Position numbers and translations under genes: made by a program. 64,000 nucleotides of DNA from Sanderia malayensis. Lineage: Eukaryota; Cnidaria; Scyphozoa; Semaeostomeae; Pelagiidae. A model generated the notes under the pieces. The model was given only the letters and a program-made list of their open reading frames with translations. It did not search any database and was not told where the DNA came from. Shown here piece after piece: positions 1-12,518 of the stretch (within the stretch, counting starts at the first letter, position 1; each line of letters starts with the position of its first letter). The DNA lies in the NCBI GenBank assembly GCA_013076295.1, contig RQOL01000729.1, positions 248,001 to 312,000 on the forward strand, written 5' to 3'.

Positions 1-433
1 AAACCTAAATAAAGCCACAAACTTGTTTGAGAACTCATTTCAGCCACACCCCTTTGACCAGCAAATATTTAAACAGCCCCACAGAAATATTTTTACCCAC
101 TGACCTGCAAGACTGAAATTGAAGAAAAGCAGTCATTAAAGTTAACTGACTGACATACCTAAATATCATTAAGTCATGTACTTTGAGGAAACGAAGATGG
201 ATGACAGTTTGAAAAATGCTCCTTCGCATCTCTCCCTGTTTCTGCCCCTTCAGTGCGCAGTCTCTTCTGTTGTCAATGCTCACATGACACGTGGCTGCTT
301 TGTGCGTTTGTCTTTCTTGTTTGATCTCGCCGTCGGCGACTTATTTGGCCTAAATGTCCACTTCTTGTGCACACGAATTGATAAGAGAAGAGTTCTTGCA
401 ATTACTTTCATTTAAGTAGACAAAGATTTGAAC

Positions 434-3400
434 ATGAGAGCACTTAAGTGCCGCAAACCAAAACGGCAGATATGTTTACAATGTGATAAAAGATTTTGGA
501 GTAATTTTTGCCTGACTTTGCATGCTTGTGTTCACAAGAGCAACAAGAACGCCTGGTTCCCTTGCCACACTTGTGACCGGAAGTTCAGTGGGGTGACCAA
601 ACTTCTACGACATCGGTTGATCCACCCCCTTCCGAAGACGAAGGCAAAACCTGGTAAGACATTCAGTCAATTTAAGAGCAAGGGTATTTCACATTTATCT
701 ACTTCATTTTGTTGCATATAAATTTATTTTATTACTTCATAAGTTCGTCAGACGATATGTTGTTTTGATAGCCAATGTGTTTTGTTGTAGCCTGCATTGC
801 AGACCAAATTCCAAAAAGACCATATTTCTTTCTTTTCGGAATTTGGTCTGCAATGCGGGCTATGTGTCTTGTGACATTTTAGAAAATGATAGATTGGAGT
901 TATGAGATATATATCCATTTTAGGTAATAAAGTAAAAGGTGGTAATCTCAGTCTTCCTGATGACAAGAGCAGGAACAAAAATAAGAAGGCAATGAAACTA
1001 AGAAGTTGTAAACAGATATCATATGGTGAGGATAACAATGAAGATATCTTTTCAAATCTTGATGTCAGTAATTTGCAGCATGAAGACCAAGATGACAGTG
1101 AAGATGATGAGAAATATGGCATGGAAAGTGCAAGAAAGAAGAGTGATCTACAAGTTGATATAATTTCATCAAGTTTTTCGCATAATAAAAACCATACATC
1201 AACAGCTCAGACTGACAATGTTAATGAATTGTCTGAGCAGAACAGAAGTCCATATTTCTGTGATGATTGTGGAATGTCATTCACACGAGAAGTGGCTTGG
1301 CATAAACACTTTCAGCTTCATCATTTTGGAGAGATTTCACCTGTTGAAGCACCAATGTTGGAAAAGCCTGAGCAATCATTTAAATGCCAAGTTTGCATGA
1401 AACTGCTTGCCTCAAGGACCGGTTTAAAAGCCCACGAAGAAACCCACAGTCTTGAGAGACCCCATGAATGCAAGTTATGTGGTTATGCTTCTGCCGTAAA
1501 GCGTAATTTAACAAGACACTCGGTATCCTGCACAAAGAGAAAGAAGGCTCTTGTCAAGTTATTGGAACAATCACCTGGCATATCTGATGAAGATTTGGAT
1601 TCATGCATGGTTATAAGTGAGGACCATGGCAGAAGTTACTGCCACAAGGAGAGCACGGATACACCTCTGCCTGCTAAAACATATAAATATCATAAAGAGA
1701 AGTTTGGATACAGATCATCATTGAGAGGAGAACTGAAGAAATATGGAGCGCCGTACAAATGTAAGGTGTGTATGGAAACGTTTAAAGATAAATTTGTCTG
1801 CAAATTGCACATTGCTAAACATCTGCTGGATGGAAAGGTGGCAAAGCAATCTTCGATGGAGGATGCTTCTTCAACTCCAGCAACAGCCAGTGCATCTGGC
1901 TCAAAGAAGCGAAAGAAAACATCTGGTGTATGGGACACTTTTAGCACAGGAAGAACATATAAAGGGAAGAGAGCTGCAGCAACATCATGCCAGGATGAAG
2001 ATGTTCTTGAAGATGATACAGATGGCATTGGAAGAGATGAAATGGAGGATGAAATCACCAGCGCGACATGTGAAAAGCAAGCACAAAATCCGAATGATAT
2101 CCTGCAGTGTACATTGTGTAATATTCGATTGAAGAATAGAAAATGCATGTACAAGCATCGGAAGCTTCACGAGAAAAAACAAATTCGATGTCGACTGTGT
2201 CATAAAATGTTTTCATCACATTCTAAACGTGACGAGCACCATTCCAAGGCGCACGATTTTCAGAAACGATACACGTGCAACTATTGTTTTACAACATTTA
2301 ACAGCGCTTCAAACTTCAACCGACACTTGAACACACACAATTCATTGAGCAAGCTTTCTTCTTCGGCATGCAACAGGAATTTCACCACATCTACAAATCT
2401 TGCAAAACAAACATTCGTTGTGAAATCGCGAGCTGGTAAAACAGATGACGATGGTGATAATGATGCTTCAAGTGTGTTAGGACCAATCAAAGAATCTGTT
2501 GTTTGTGAAAAGAAGAGACGAGAGAGCACAGATTTCTCAGCAAGTGAGGGTGATCAACGTGGTTTTGAATCAGCCAGCGAAGGAGCTTCTTTGAATGAAG
2601 GAAAAACAAGTTACAAATGCAGTGAGTGCAGAATGGTGTGCAAGAGTTTGAAAGGTTTGGCCTACCATACCCGCTTCGTGCATAAGAAGACGACTGAAAG
2701 TGCATCAAAGGGTGATACTGTTATACATTATATTGAAAAGACTGGCAGGTACGTTTGTCAACTGTGTAGCACGACGCTTGGTTCAACGGAAGCATTGTTC
2801 CAACACATGCAGTCAATGCATTTACGCAGGGTTTCTGGTGATGACGCCCCGAAGGAGCCTTCTTCAAGATCACTGAAACGCAAGATGATTGATGATAATG
2901 CAGAAGGAGTTGAAGACATCAAGAAAAAAGATGATAAACGAACTCTAACACGGAGACAAAGTACTCAGGCCGAGAGAAGTGATCCGAAGAAGGCCAAAGG
3001 AGGTAAACAAGACTGCGAAGTTGGAATACCTCCGGTAATTGCAAAGTGCAGCCTTTGTGGTAGAAGATTTAGTGGTAAAGATAATTTGAGAAATCATTTG
3101 AACAACTTTCATAAAATACCGCAAGGTGTGGATGGTGAATTGATGGCCTTGACATTCAATGTGGTGCAACCAGTTGACAAATCCTGTTCCATTTTGGAAT
3201 CTGCCAGTCAGGAAGATGGTGAAGAGAAAAGAAGCGATAATGATCATGCGATAGTAGCAAAGAAAAGATCAGCAAAGAATGTTGCAGTTCACCAAGAAGC
3301 TGGTCAAGATAAAGAACTGGTTTGCCCAATATGTAACGACGAATTCAAAAGCGTGAAACTCTTAGAAAAACACGCAGCGATGTGCATTAATTTTACTGAG

Positions 3401-3886
3401 AAAAATGCAAGTGATGGTTCAGAGGAAAGTGATGCTGGCGATTCTCGTTCAGCGAAGCCTGGTAAATCACCGATTGCTGGTAGCAAAAGAGACGTAGCAA
3501 GCCCAAAAGGGTCGCAAAAGAAAGCTCAAAACTTTCCATGCAAAGTGTGCAATATTGATTTCTTTTATTGCAAAGCTTTGGAGCAGCATATATCGTTCTC
3601 TCCAGCACATCCCGACGAGAAACAAGAGCGATATGTGAAATGTCCTTCATGTAAGATGTCAATAATGGCTGCTAATTTTGAAAAGCACCCTTGTCGCGCC
3701 TTTCTCTTCCAATGTTCAATTTGTGACGCGTATTTGGCCACACGTACCTCCATGAATCGGCATGTGGCGTGTGTTCATTTTGATCAGCGTAAATTCACAT
3801 GTAATGCCTGCGGCTACATGTGTTCTCGTAGATACCTCATCAGTTCTCACAAATGCAAAGCCCCCAGAGCAAGCGTTGGCAAGTAG
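434..3886 (+). CDS. C2H2 zinc-finger protein, two exons (ZnF-A)
   Basis: Two coding exons, 434-653 and 924-3886, joined in phase 1 (donor GTAAGA, acceptor after ATTTTAG), give about 1,060 residues. I took the ATG at 434, the first in frame. Exon 1 encodes two C2H2 fingers (CLQCDKRF, CHTCDRKF). Exon 2 encodes about 15 more, some with a C2HC ending, scattered rather than in one tight array and separated by acidic or Lys/Ser-rich linkers with basic patches such as KKRKK that could be nuclear localisation signals. The fingers lack the regular TGEKP linkers of tandem DNA-binding arrays. It is probably a nuclear DNA- or RNA-binding regulator, but I recognise no named orthologue. The gene at 53181-56600 has the same short two-finger exon 1, same intron phase and same long exon 2, so the two are likely paralogues. 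Confidence 0.85.
795..857. repeat. Perfect 19-bp inverted repeat (hairpin) in the ZnF-A intron
   Basis: Arms 795-813 and 839-857 are exact reverse complements (left arm gcattgcagaccaaattcc) around a 25-bp loop. The hairpin lies in the only intron of the zinc-finger gene, about 65 bp before the 3' splice site. It may be a small foldback element or a structured intron RNA. Confidence 0.85.
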
Positions 3887-4807
3887 GATAAACAGTTTGG
3901 TAAATCCGACCTCCGTTCTTTCGATGTTCCGTTTTATTAACCAAGTCTCATTGTTCGGTCTCTAAGTATTTTCTTGATAAACTAAGTTTGGTTTTCAGAA
4001 TTATAACGTATATTTTTGCGAATTGTTTTCAGTTTTAGATTTTATACAGCTGCTGTAGTTTTTAGCAACTTTTTAGTTATTTAGTAACTTTTGCTTGGAT
4101 TTATGTTGTATCCGACTGTTGATGACGAATAATTTTTAGCGTTCTTAGATCTTTATCACGCCACTTTTATGTTTTTAAATTGGATTGTTTGTCATTGTTT
4201 CAATTTGTAGTTTGTTCTTCAAAGGCATCACTAATTCATCAACAATTTTAATCTAAATATGGGCCTGTGTTTTGAATTTGAACATGTCAGAAGTAAATTC
4301 TGTCACAGAATAATATACACTTTCAATCGTCACTTGGGAAAACAAAAATTGACTTTCAATTAAAGAGAAAATCAATTTCACAATTTTTGAATTTAAAATT
4401 ATTTTGAAAGTCTCGGACAGGTTGGTTAAACACAAATACGATTACAATGTACAGCTCATCAGATCGTTTTTCCTAAGGCATTGCGAGTATTTTTGTCATT
4501 GAAATATTGGTTGCAATGTTATACTTCTCTGCATGAAATGGACTTATATCAAATCAAAAGGATTATTAATAGAAACCACTTGCATCTAATGTAAAGGTAT
4601 GATGTTTATTCGAAGATATTGCTCACATCAAAGCCTTTCTTTTGTAAAAACGTTTCGTGACATCATTTTGCAGGACTGGGTCAGATACGTACGTTGTGTT
4701 TTTCGTTGTCACACGAACAATAAACCGGATTAAGCAATTGTTTTGGTTTTGGAATTGTAAAACTAGCCCACTATAGTGACATTGAGTGGTGGTAGGACGC
4801 TATAAAT
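3887..4807. other. Intergenic: ZnF-A 3' side and metalloprotease A promoter region
   Basis: About 920 bp of AT-rich sequence between two plus-strand genes. It should hold the 3' untranslated region of the zinc-finger gene and the promoter and 5' leader of metalloprotease A. I see no further gene or clear repeat. Confidence 0.6.
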
Positions 4808-7800
4808 ATGGCAGCCATTTGTCTGATTATCGCTGCTATCTTCTTCATCAATGGCTCCATAGCTTTTCTGAACAATGGAGCGACCATCAGACAAAATGTG
4901 GATCAGGATATTTTCAAGGTATGTCCAAGGTATATTTTATAAATCGTTATATTTAACATCTACATGCATCGCGTTATCGTAGTTTCTTTCCAGCATTATA
5001 TGCTGTTGATAATAGTTGACTTAATGGAGCATGTATTAAGAATAATCGTTCTAAATTCATATTCAAACGAATATATATTGTTTTATTTTGGAAAGCGGTT
5101 CGAAAATGTGTCCTGTAAACTCTTCACTTGGGACTATGAATAGCTAGTTAATTCACTGGTTTAAAACCATGATCTTCGCTCTATTTATTTTGCTATTCAT
5201 TAGCAAAGTGGTTTAGCGCGGGGAGGGGGGTATCTGAGTGATTAATTATCCAGTAAATATTCTTTGTTTGAAGGGATTGGTACAAATAGCTCCAGCTGGT
5301 CCCTCGTACAATAATTTTAACGTGAGAAAACCTGGTAAGCATAATGAACATTTGATCATTGTTTGTCTCTCTCCATAAGAAATTGCGAGCATGCTGGTTT
5401 TCCATATTTACAAACACTTTGTTTTGCAAGAATAATGTTTATGATAATATTGAAGCTTCAAATTTCCTAACTGTGATTGAAATTTGAGAATGACGATGGA
5501 AAGGTTAAAGTATTCTTATAAAAAGTGTTTATGTGCGTGTGGCTTGAAGAGCGAGTTTCATTTAGATTAATTTTTCTGTCTCGTTCATCAGGTTTTCCAC
5601 ATTTCAGCAGGAAGAAAAGATTTGTTAGTAATACTGTGAAAATAAACTTCATCAACAAGTCTGGAAGAATAGTCCGAGTAAATAGTTTATTTGCATATTT
5701 CTTATTCGTTTACTGTGTAAAGTTCCTTTCTGTTCTGTCTATGTATAGGCCGGTCTAGTGGTCTACAATGATTTAAGAGGGGAAATGGAGAATTATTTTT
5801 GGAGGTTTTAGTGGCTTTTGAACTATTATCAGGTATTTGCAGCCGAGACAACGAGATACCATTACTATTACAAAAGGCAATTTGATCTTCGCCCTAACGA
5901 GCCAAAAGGTGTCACGGTGTGGCCTGGAGCTGTATGGATCGCAAAAGATATCGAAACAGGAATCACAATGCTTATTAATGGCAAAACAAGCTATGTTGTC
6001 AAAGCAGCACGAGACCAAACGGCTTTCTCCGATCTCAAAATACGAAATCCTTGTAAGTTTTGAAGACAATCGTCGTGAAGAGGTTTTGAATAGAAATACA
6101 AAAATCTTACTATCCGTAGTCAGGAAGCTCTTTGAAAACATTCATCTTTTGTGTTGTGGTTTTATCTTCAGCTGTTTTAAAACGGAAGATTCAACTCGAC
6201 GATCATCGAACGATACCTGAAAAATATTTGAGAGTCATGATAGTGGCCGATGCATCGGTTACTAATAACTATGGAAAAAACTATGTAAAGAAGTATTTGA
6301 TGACACTGATGAATATTGTAAGTATTATGTTGTAGTTAAAGAACTTTGTTTGTCAATAAGACATTGATTGGGGGTGACCGCGTCATGTGGTTAATTGATC
6401 CGTCCCTTGATTCATCTTTCTCTCCGATCATCACGCGATCGCCCAATCTAAACCCAATCCATCGGGCAATCTATTTCTGGATTCATTGAGTGATACTCAA
6501 ATGATTCTTTGTATGATTATCAAGTGATTGTTGTGTTTGCTAACGCTTTGCAATTCAATTGATTTCAGGTTTCAAAGACATTCAAAGATAAAAGCCTTGG
6601 AGTGAAAATCAGAATTATTATAACAAAAATACACATTTGGGAAAATGATCCAGTAAGTTGTATAATTCTACAATATCCATCCCATGATTCAACATTCCCA
6701 AAGCCTCTCTCAAACTTTTTTTGTTATTCATTTGTTTACATCGGGCATTCCGCAGAATCACTGATAATTTCTCATCTTTAGGCATCCTATAAAATCACTG
6801 AAAATGATCCCGACGCAAGCATATCAAATGCTTGCAATGTTGCCTCATCGCTAGACAAGGAGCATAAACATAATTTTGTTGTCGTTCTCACAAGGTACGA
6901 GTTTCCATATCGCCGTCATGCTTTGCTATTGCGAACCTGCTGTTTACAATTCGATGTTTGACGTATGATATTCCAATTGTCCTTTTTTAGGAAATCTATA
7001 GGACCTTCAGGTAATCAATATAGTTTTGTGCATTCGTATCAATGAAAAGCCAAGCATCTAGTCCTTTTAAACACGAGATATCAAAATTTATGTTTTTCAA
7101 TTGAAGCATCGCTTTTTCACAGCATTGCTTGCAAAGACTTGTATGTGATGTGAGGAGGAATTAACTGATAGTTGGAATAACATGACTTTTACGTCATCCA
7201 TAGGCTACGCAGCGATGTATACCATGTGTACAAAGCATAGTTGTACCCTTGTGAAGGAGAGTGGATTCACAACCGCCTATGTGATTGCTCATGAAACTGG
7301 GCATGCGTAAGTGAAGTAGTTCTTTGGTAGCTCTCTCGTAGCTTTATCTGCGCTTTTTATGACATTCTTTGTGTGTTGAATTCTTCTTTTGTGAATTTTA
7401 CACCTTAGTCTTGGCATTGATCATGATGGTGAAGATCAGGAGTGTGAAAATGATAAAATACGAGGCAGCATAATGGCACCAAAAGTTTACTCAAAACATG
7501 AACAATATCATTGGTCAAAATGCAGCAAAAGAACATTGTACGAAAATATCGAGTAGGTATATTGGTTTTATTCTTACAAAATGACCACTACAATGATTAG
7601 ATTTAACAACTTTGTTAGATAAGTCACATCTAAACATAGTATCGACGATACTATGTTTAGATGTGCCTGAGCTATAATCATGACGATACTGTATCGTCAT
7701 GATTATAGCTCTTTATTCTTGCTATAACATATTTTTCCTTCCTTCCTTTATCTTTTAACATGGTTTGCTTTGTCTAAATGGTTTTTATTTATCAAAATCA

Positions 7801-10800
7801 TATCTATGTACCAGGTTGAGTATATTTTGATCTTGTGACTTCATTTCGTAGATACTTCACTTGTCTCAACAAGAAGCCGACCCGCTACGAAACGAATGAA
7901 ATTAACGAATTTGTTGATATGCCTGGAGAAATGCTATCGAAATCAGAACAATGTAAACATCGTTTAGGAAGGCAAGCATCTGCGTGCTATGTAAGCTAAG
8001 ACAATCAGATGATGGCCTTTCATAAGTAGCTTATAATTTCCTTATTCTTACTGAACTTGTTAATTTGATTCAATTTTTTTATTTAGGTTTACTACGGTGC
8101 TTGCTCTTTTCTTTGGTGTCGCAGAGGTTTCTGGGCTTCTTGTCAGGCGTTAGTACTGGCATCTCCACTTGAAGGCACATTTTGTGGCACAAAAAAGGTA
8201 CAATAGTAGCGGACAAAAGTCTTGGGACCTTGAGGGTGTTTGCAAAGTTTACAAGCATCCTTCAACACGCTGTCCCTGACAATGTTGTCTCTAGAAACAG
8301 TCTTATATTGACAAATTTCCATTTTATGGTGACCACAAGTGTCTGATTGAGAGAACAACTGGGCCTACTTTCTTTCCACAAAAATGGTATGCTTTAACCA
8401 CGGGCTTAAAAAGTGAGCCCGTGGTTATACCATCTGTTGCAACCATACCATACCATTGGTTAAAGCATACCATTTGTTGCATACCATTTAAAGAATACCA
8501 TGTTTTTACAAATTTTGAAGAGATCATTCTTTTTCCACTTTTCCTCATCTTCTCTTCTTTCTTACATTCATTCATTCTTCTTTCGTTCACCAGTGGTGTG
8601 TTAAAGGCAAATGTGTTACGAATCATGTTCAAGCTGTCAATGGCCAATGGAGCAATTGGAATGATGCGAGCAAATGCACCGGATACTGCGGTGCGGGAGT
8701 TCAAATACGACAGCGAAAATGCGACAACCCAGCGTAAGTAGTTACGTCAGTTTCGCCACTCTACCATCTGTCGCCATTCTTAAGAACTGTGACATTTTGC
8801 TGCAGTCTTGTTTGTTAATACATAATCATCATACATCACTTGTATCCTTGCAGACCGCAATATGGTGGGAGGTTATGTGTTGGAAAGAACTACCAGCTAA
8901 TACCTTGCAAATTAAAGGTATAAGACAATTACTCAGAAGTTCAATTTAGGATTTCAGCATTTTCTATGGCATTATCTCTTTTTACCAAACGTTATGGTAT
9001 CATATCAACATTGGTCACTCTGCTTTATTCTTCATACTTAGTGTCTTACATTGTAGAAATGTAACTCTGTTGAATCCAAGAGAGACATTAAAAAGAATAA
9101 ATGTAAATTGCTTGGAGATAGTTGGAACTTTTATGACATCAAAGAAGCTGAGACCAAATGTAAGTGAAACAAATAAATTCCGTGTCTTAAATAACGTTAA
9201 CAAGTAATTTGTTCCTTTAATGACTTTCAACTTGAGCTTTATGCACTGATATCCATATATTTCGCACGCAATATTCTGGTCCCCTTTTTCTTGCAGTGAA
9301 AGACGCAAACATTTCTTGCAACTTTGAAAGCGGAGCTTGTGGCTGGAAAAATGACGTCACGGATCGCTTAGATTGGGTGACACACTCTGGTCCAACTAGA
9401 AGTTCGGAAACAGGACCTGACAGTGATCACACTTATGCGCACCATAAAGGCAATCAACCATTGGATGATCTTTATTTCGCATTTTAGTAGTCATTTAAAT
9501 CCATAAAGATGAGCGAAACGCAGAGGAAGAGAGAAATGAAGATACAATTATTTGATTAGTTTTTTATTAAAACGAGTTTTATTATTTCAAAGGTCACTAC
9601 GTCTATTTTGAGACATCTTGGTTGAAAGCTAACCTGCGCCCAATGCAAGGAGATACAGCCAGACTTGTGAGTCCTATTGTTACAGCACCAACCGTATGCT
9701 TCTCATTCTATTATCACATGTTTGGGCAGCATGTTGGCTCTCTTAAAGTGTCAACTAGTAGTAGTGTAAAAGCCGGTGATGCTCTATGGAATATGGAAGG
9801 CTCGCAGGGAAACAAATGGAAGAAAGTCGAACTAACTATCAAGAATAACAATCCATTTCAAGTGAGAATATTTTACATATTTTACTAACTGGTTGAGTTT
9901 ATTATATTTAACTCGCAGCCTCTTACAAATTAAATTTTTATAAATCATTTCTTTTCAATACAGCATTCAATGGTATTTAATGTTTACTTATTGCCAGGTT
10001 GTATTCGAAGCAGTTCGAGGTAATGGATACAGAGGGGATATCGCCATTGACGACGTTGAAATTCGACTGGGAAGCTGCTCTGAAAAAGGTTAATCAAAAC
10101 AATTAGTAGCTAACAAATAGTTTACAAAGTTTATAATTATATATTTCTTTCTAGTTATTGAAATAACGCACTAGAATAATTATAATTGTGTTTCTTTTTT
10201 ATTTTAGTTGTTGTTAGTCCTTGTAGTGGCTATTGCTTTTCAAGAAAGGAAGATTCATTTCGACAAGTTTCCTTTGAAAATGGGACGCCTTGCCATCTGA
10301 ACAGATCCTTCGATATTTGTTATGAAGGAAAGTGTCAGGTACGCATGCGTCTTCCTTTATATCTGCGATGCTTAACATAGTTTAATTCTGTTGCTATATT
10401 CTATTGCATATTACACCAGATTGCTGATAGAGGCTCTGATTGCCCGACGCTGCGTGGTCTCACTTCATTCTTATCTCCTAGAACATTGGCTGTGATTATC
10501 AACTTGGCTCAGGAAAGGAAATCGATGAATGTGGTAACTGTGGAGGAGAAGGCAACTCTTGTAAATTAGTGAAGACTAAGAAAATAGTTAAATCTGAAAG
10601 ACGTAAGATATTAATTACTGATATTGCATTAGTCACTGCGGTTATACTTTAGCATCGTACATAACGATCCTTTTCTCTTGACAGTTGTACAGGATGTCTT
10701 CATGTTACCAGCAGGCTCGGAAAATATAAAAATAACAATCAAAGGACGCTCACGGTTGTTCGGAGGTAGGAGGGAGTCGTCTTAGATTCTACGCATACAG

Positions 10801-12287
10801 TCATTTAATTTTGCTGGGAGGGCTTGAAGAATCATTCAAGGAAGATTACAGTGCCATCTTTTGATAATTTGTTGGTTTTTTCTGTTCGTAGGTATACGTC
10901 TGGATGATAGAAATTCAACGAATGTTTTCAATTCAGATGGCTGGAGATGGCCATCTGGAAATTACTCTATTCACAAGAATAATATTGTTTACGACAGAAA
11001 TGACAAAATAGAAACTATTAAAATTAATAAACTCGTGGATCATGGCTGTCGAGTTGTTGTAAGTTCTTGCTTTTTTTCATTTATTTTAATGCCCTATTGA
11101 TTCTTTTTTGGACTATTAATTTGTTCCAGTCCAGGAGGTCTTGTTATCAATAACATCAACAATACCACTTGTTATTTTGTCGTTTAGATTTTCAATCCTT
11201 TTGCAAGCGATGCAAGTGTTGGCTTGTTTGCTGAAGTAGCCATTGATGCCACACTGCCAGTATCAAAGGGGCATAATCAATTTAAATACACCATCGAATC
11301 TTGGACAGGGTGCTCAAAAAAGTGTGACGGAGGTTGGTTGTTCACATTTCCTAATCATAAGGCTTATGAATTCCACCCCTCGTATTATCAAATGATTAAA
11401 AGATAGATTACTTGTTAAATTAAATCAATTGCAGGTGTGCAACATCCAATCCCGGCATGCTTTGAAAAGAAGACTGGGAGAAAGGTTTCAGATTTGTATT
11501 GTAGTGACATCATCTCACCTGATGTTGAGCTATCAAGGTCTTGCAATAATCAACGCTGTCTTCAAAGGTACATCATTATTGTTATTTGTCTGTTGATTTG
11601 CGCTGCTGTCATACGATAATTAGGTAATAGTGATATATAGTATAGTATAAACATACCAGAAAATCGTACAGTAGACAGTAGAGGATATTATAAATTGTAG
11701 TGCATAACGTGGTATGATACTCGAGTTAGCTTGTCTCATTTCGTATTTTCTTCCTTTCGCAAAGGTACCGATGGCATAGCGAAGCATGGAGCTCTTGTAC
11801 CAAGACATGTGGACCGGGTCGGCAGACGAGAAAGGTGGGATGTCTAGACAACGATCTACGCGTTTTTGTGAATGAGAATGCATGTCAAGGCCCCCGGCCA
11901 GTGAAGCAACAATACTGCTACAGTAGGCCATGCAATGGTTTTCGACTTATCACAGAGAAGTGGAGCAAATGTAGCAAGAGTTGCGGAAAGGGTGTACAAC
12001 GAAGACGAGTAATTTGTGCCACGGATAATAACGCTCTTTTACATCTCCCATTGGCGGCTTGTCCCGGTGAGTTTCCTGTTACTGCGAGGTTTTGCAATGT
12101 AAACATATGCAATGTCTATGACTGGGTGTCCTACTACTATGGACACTGCTCAGCAACATGCGGAGGAGGCGTGCAAATACAGATCATTACTTGCAAACAT
12201 TTAAAAACTGGTGTAACTGTGTATGACTATCTTTGTCCACAACCAAAGCCATTTCCTATTGTGAGCTGTAACGTATCTCCTTGTTAA
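4808..12287 (+). CDS. Secreted ADAMTS-like metalloprotease with VHL-like and MAM domains (copy A)
   Basis: Twenty-five exons total 3,459 nt (1,152 residues): 4808-4918, 5274-5334, 5592-5677, 5833-6052, 6172-6317, 6569-6652, 6782-6894, 6991-7010, 7204-7306, 7409-7552, 7852-7990, 8087-8197, 8594-8733, 8854-8917, 9057-9159, 9297-9449, 9593-9861, 9998-10088, 10208-10338, 10482-10602, 10685-10765, 10892-11058, 11188-11332, 11435-11567, 11765-12287. Order: signal peptide ([19 protein letters not shown]), short propeptide with an RKKR site, a segment resembling the pVHL beta domain, reprolysin catalytic domain with HETGHALGIDHD zinc site and IMAP Met-turn, cysteine-rich linker, TSP1 ([15 protein letters not shown]), MAM domain split over three exons, ADAMTS cysteine-rich (CGNCGGEG) and spacer, then four TSP1-like repeats, three of them in the last exon. 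No PLAC domain follows. It likely cleaves extracellular matrix. The MAM insertion between TSP1 and cysteine-rich region is not in vertebrate ADAMTS proteins. The intron after 9449 uses a GC donor. The convergent paralogue ends 232 bp away. Confidence 0.85.
7625..7711. repeat. Two adjacent near-perfect palindromes in an intron
   Basis: 7625-7665 is a 41-bp palindrome with 20-bp exact arms (cacatctaaacatagtatcg) and a 1-bp centre. 7669-7711 is a second, 43-bp palindrome with 21-bp exact arms and a 1-bp centre. Their sequences are different. Three bases separate them, inside the intron between the zinc-site exon (7409-7552) and the next exon of metalloprotease A. Confidence 0.9.
8382..8475. repeat. 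Nested inverted repeats in an intron
   Basis: Outer arms at 8382-8400 and 8457-8475 are exact reverse complements (19 bp). An inner pair (aaccacgggctt, with its complement about 8 bp further on) lies within them around 8396-8426. They sit in the intron 8198-8593 of metalloprotease A and look like a foldback or MITE remnant with no coding capacity. Confidence 0.8.
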
Positions 12288-12518
12288 CAAATCCAAGTAG
12301 TCACTCTTATTTTATACTTTGCTTTATCAATCTCCATTACTCATTACACTTGACTTGAAGCTCACAATGTCATTAGCAACTATTGATACCATATCTAGCA
12401 CAGTCAAAATGTATCGTTTTTATCAACATCAAAAATAGAAGCAACTATAATGACAGTTTCAAGTATAGGTGTGAAATAAAATCAAAAGTTGTTCTATTAA
12501 TTTGTGTTTTCAAATGTT
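12288..12518. other. Convergent intergenic spacer between the metalloprotease pair
   Basis: The 231 bp between the two stop codons must hold both 3' untranslated ends. An AATAAA lies near 12474 for the plus gene, so the two transcripts may overlap at their 3' ends. Confidence 0.6.

Noticed and set aside
4800..4808. TATAAAT motif as a TATA box for metalloprotease A
   Set aside because: It directly touches the start codon, too close for a promoter element of this transcript.
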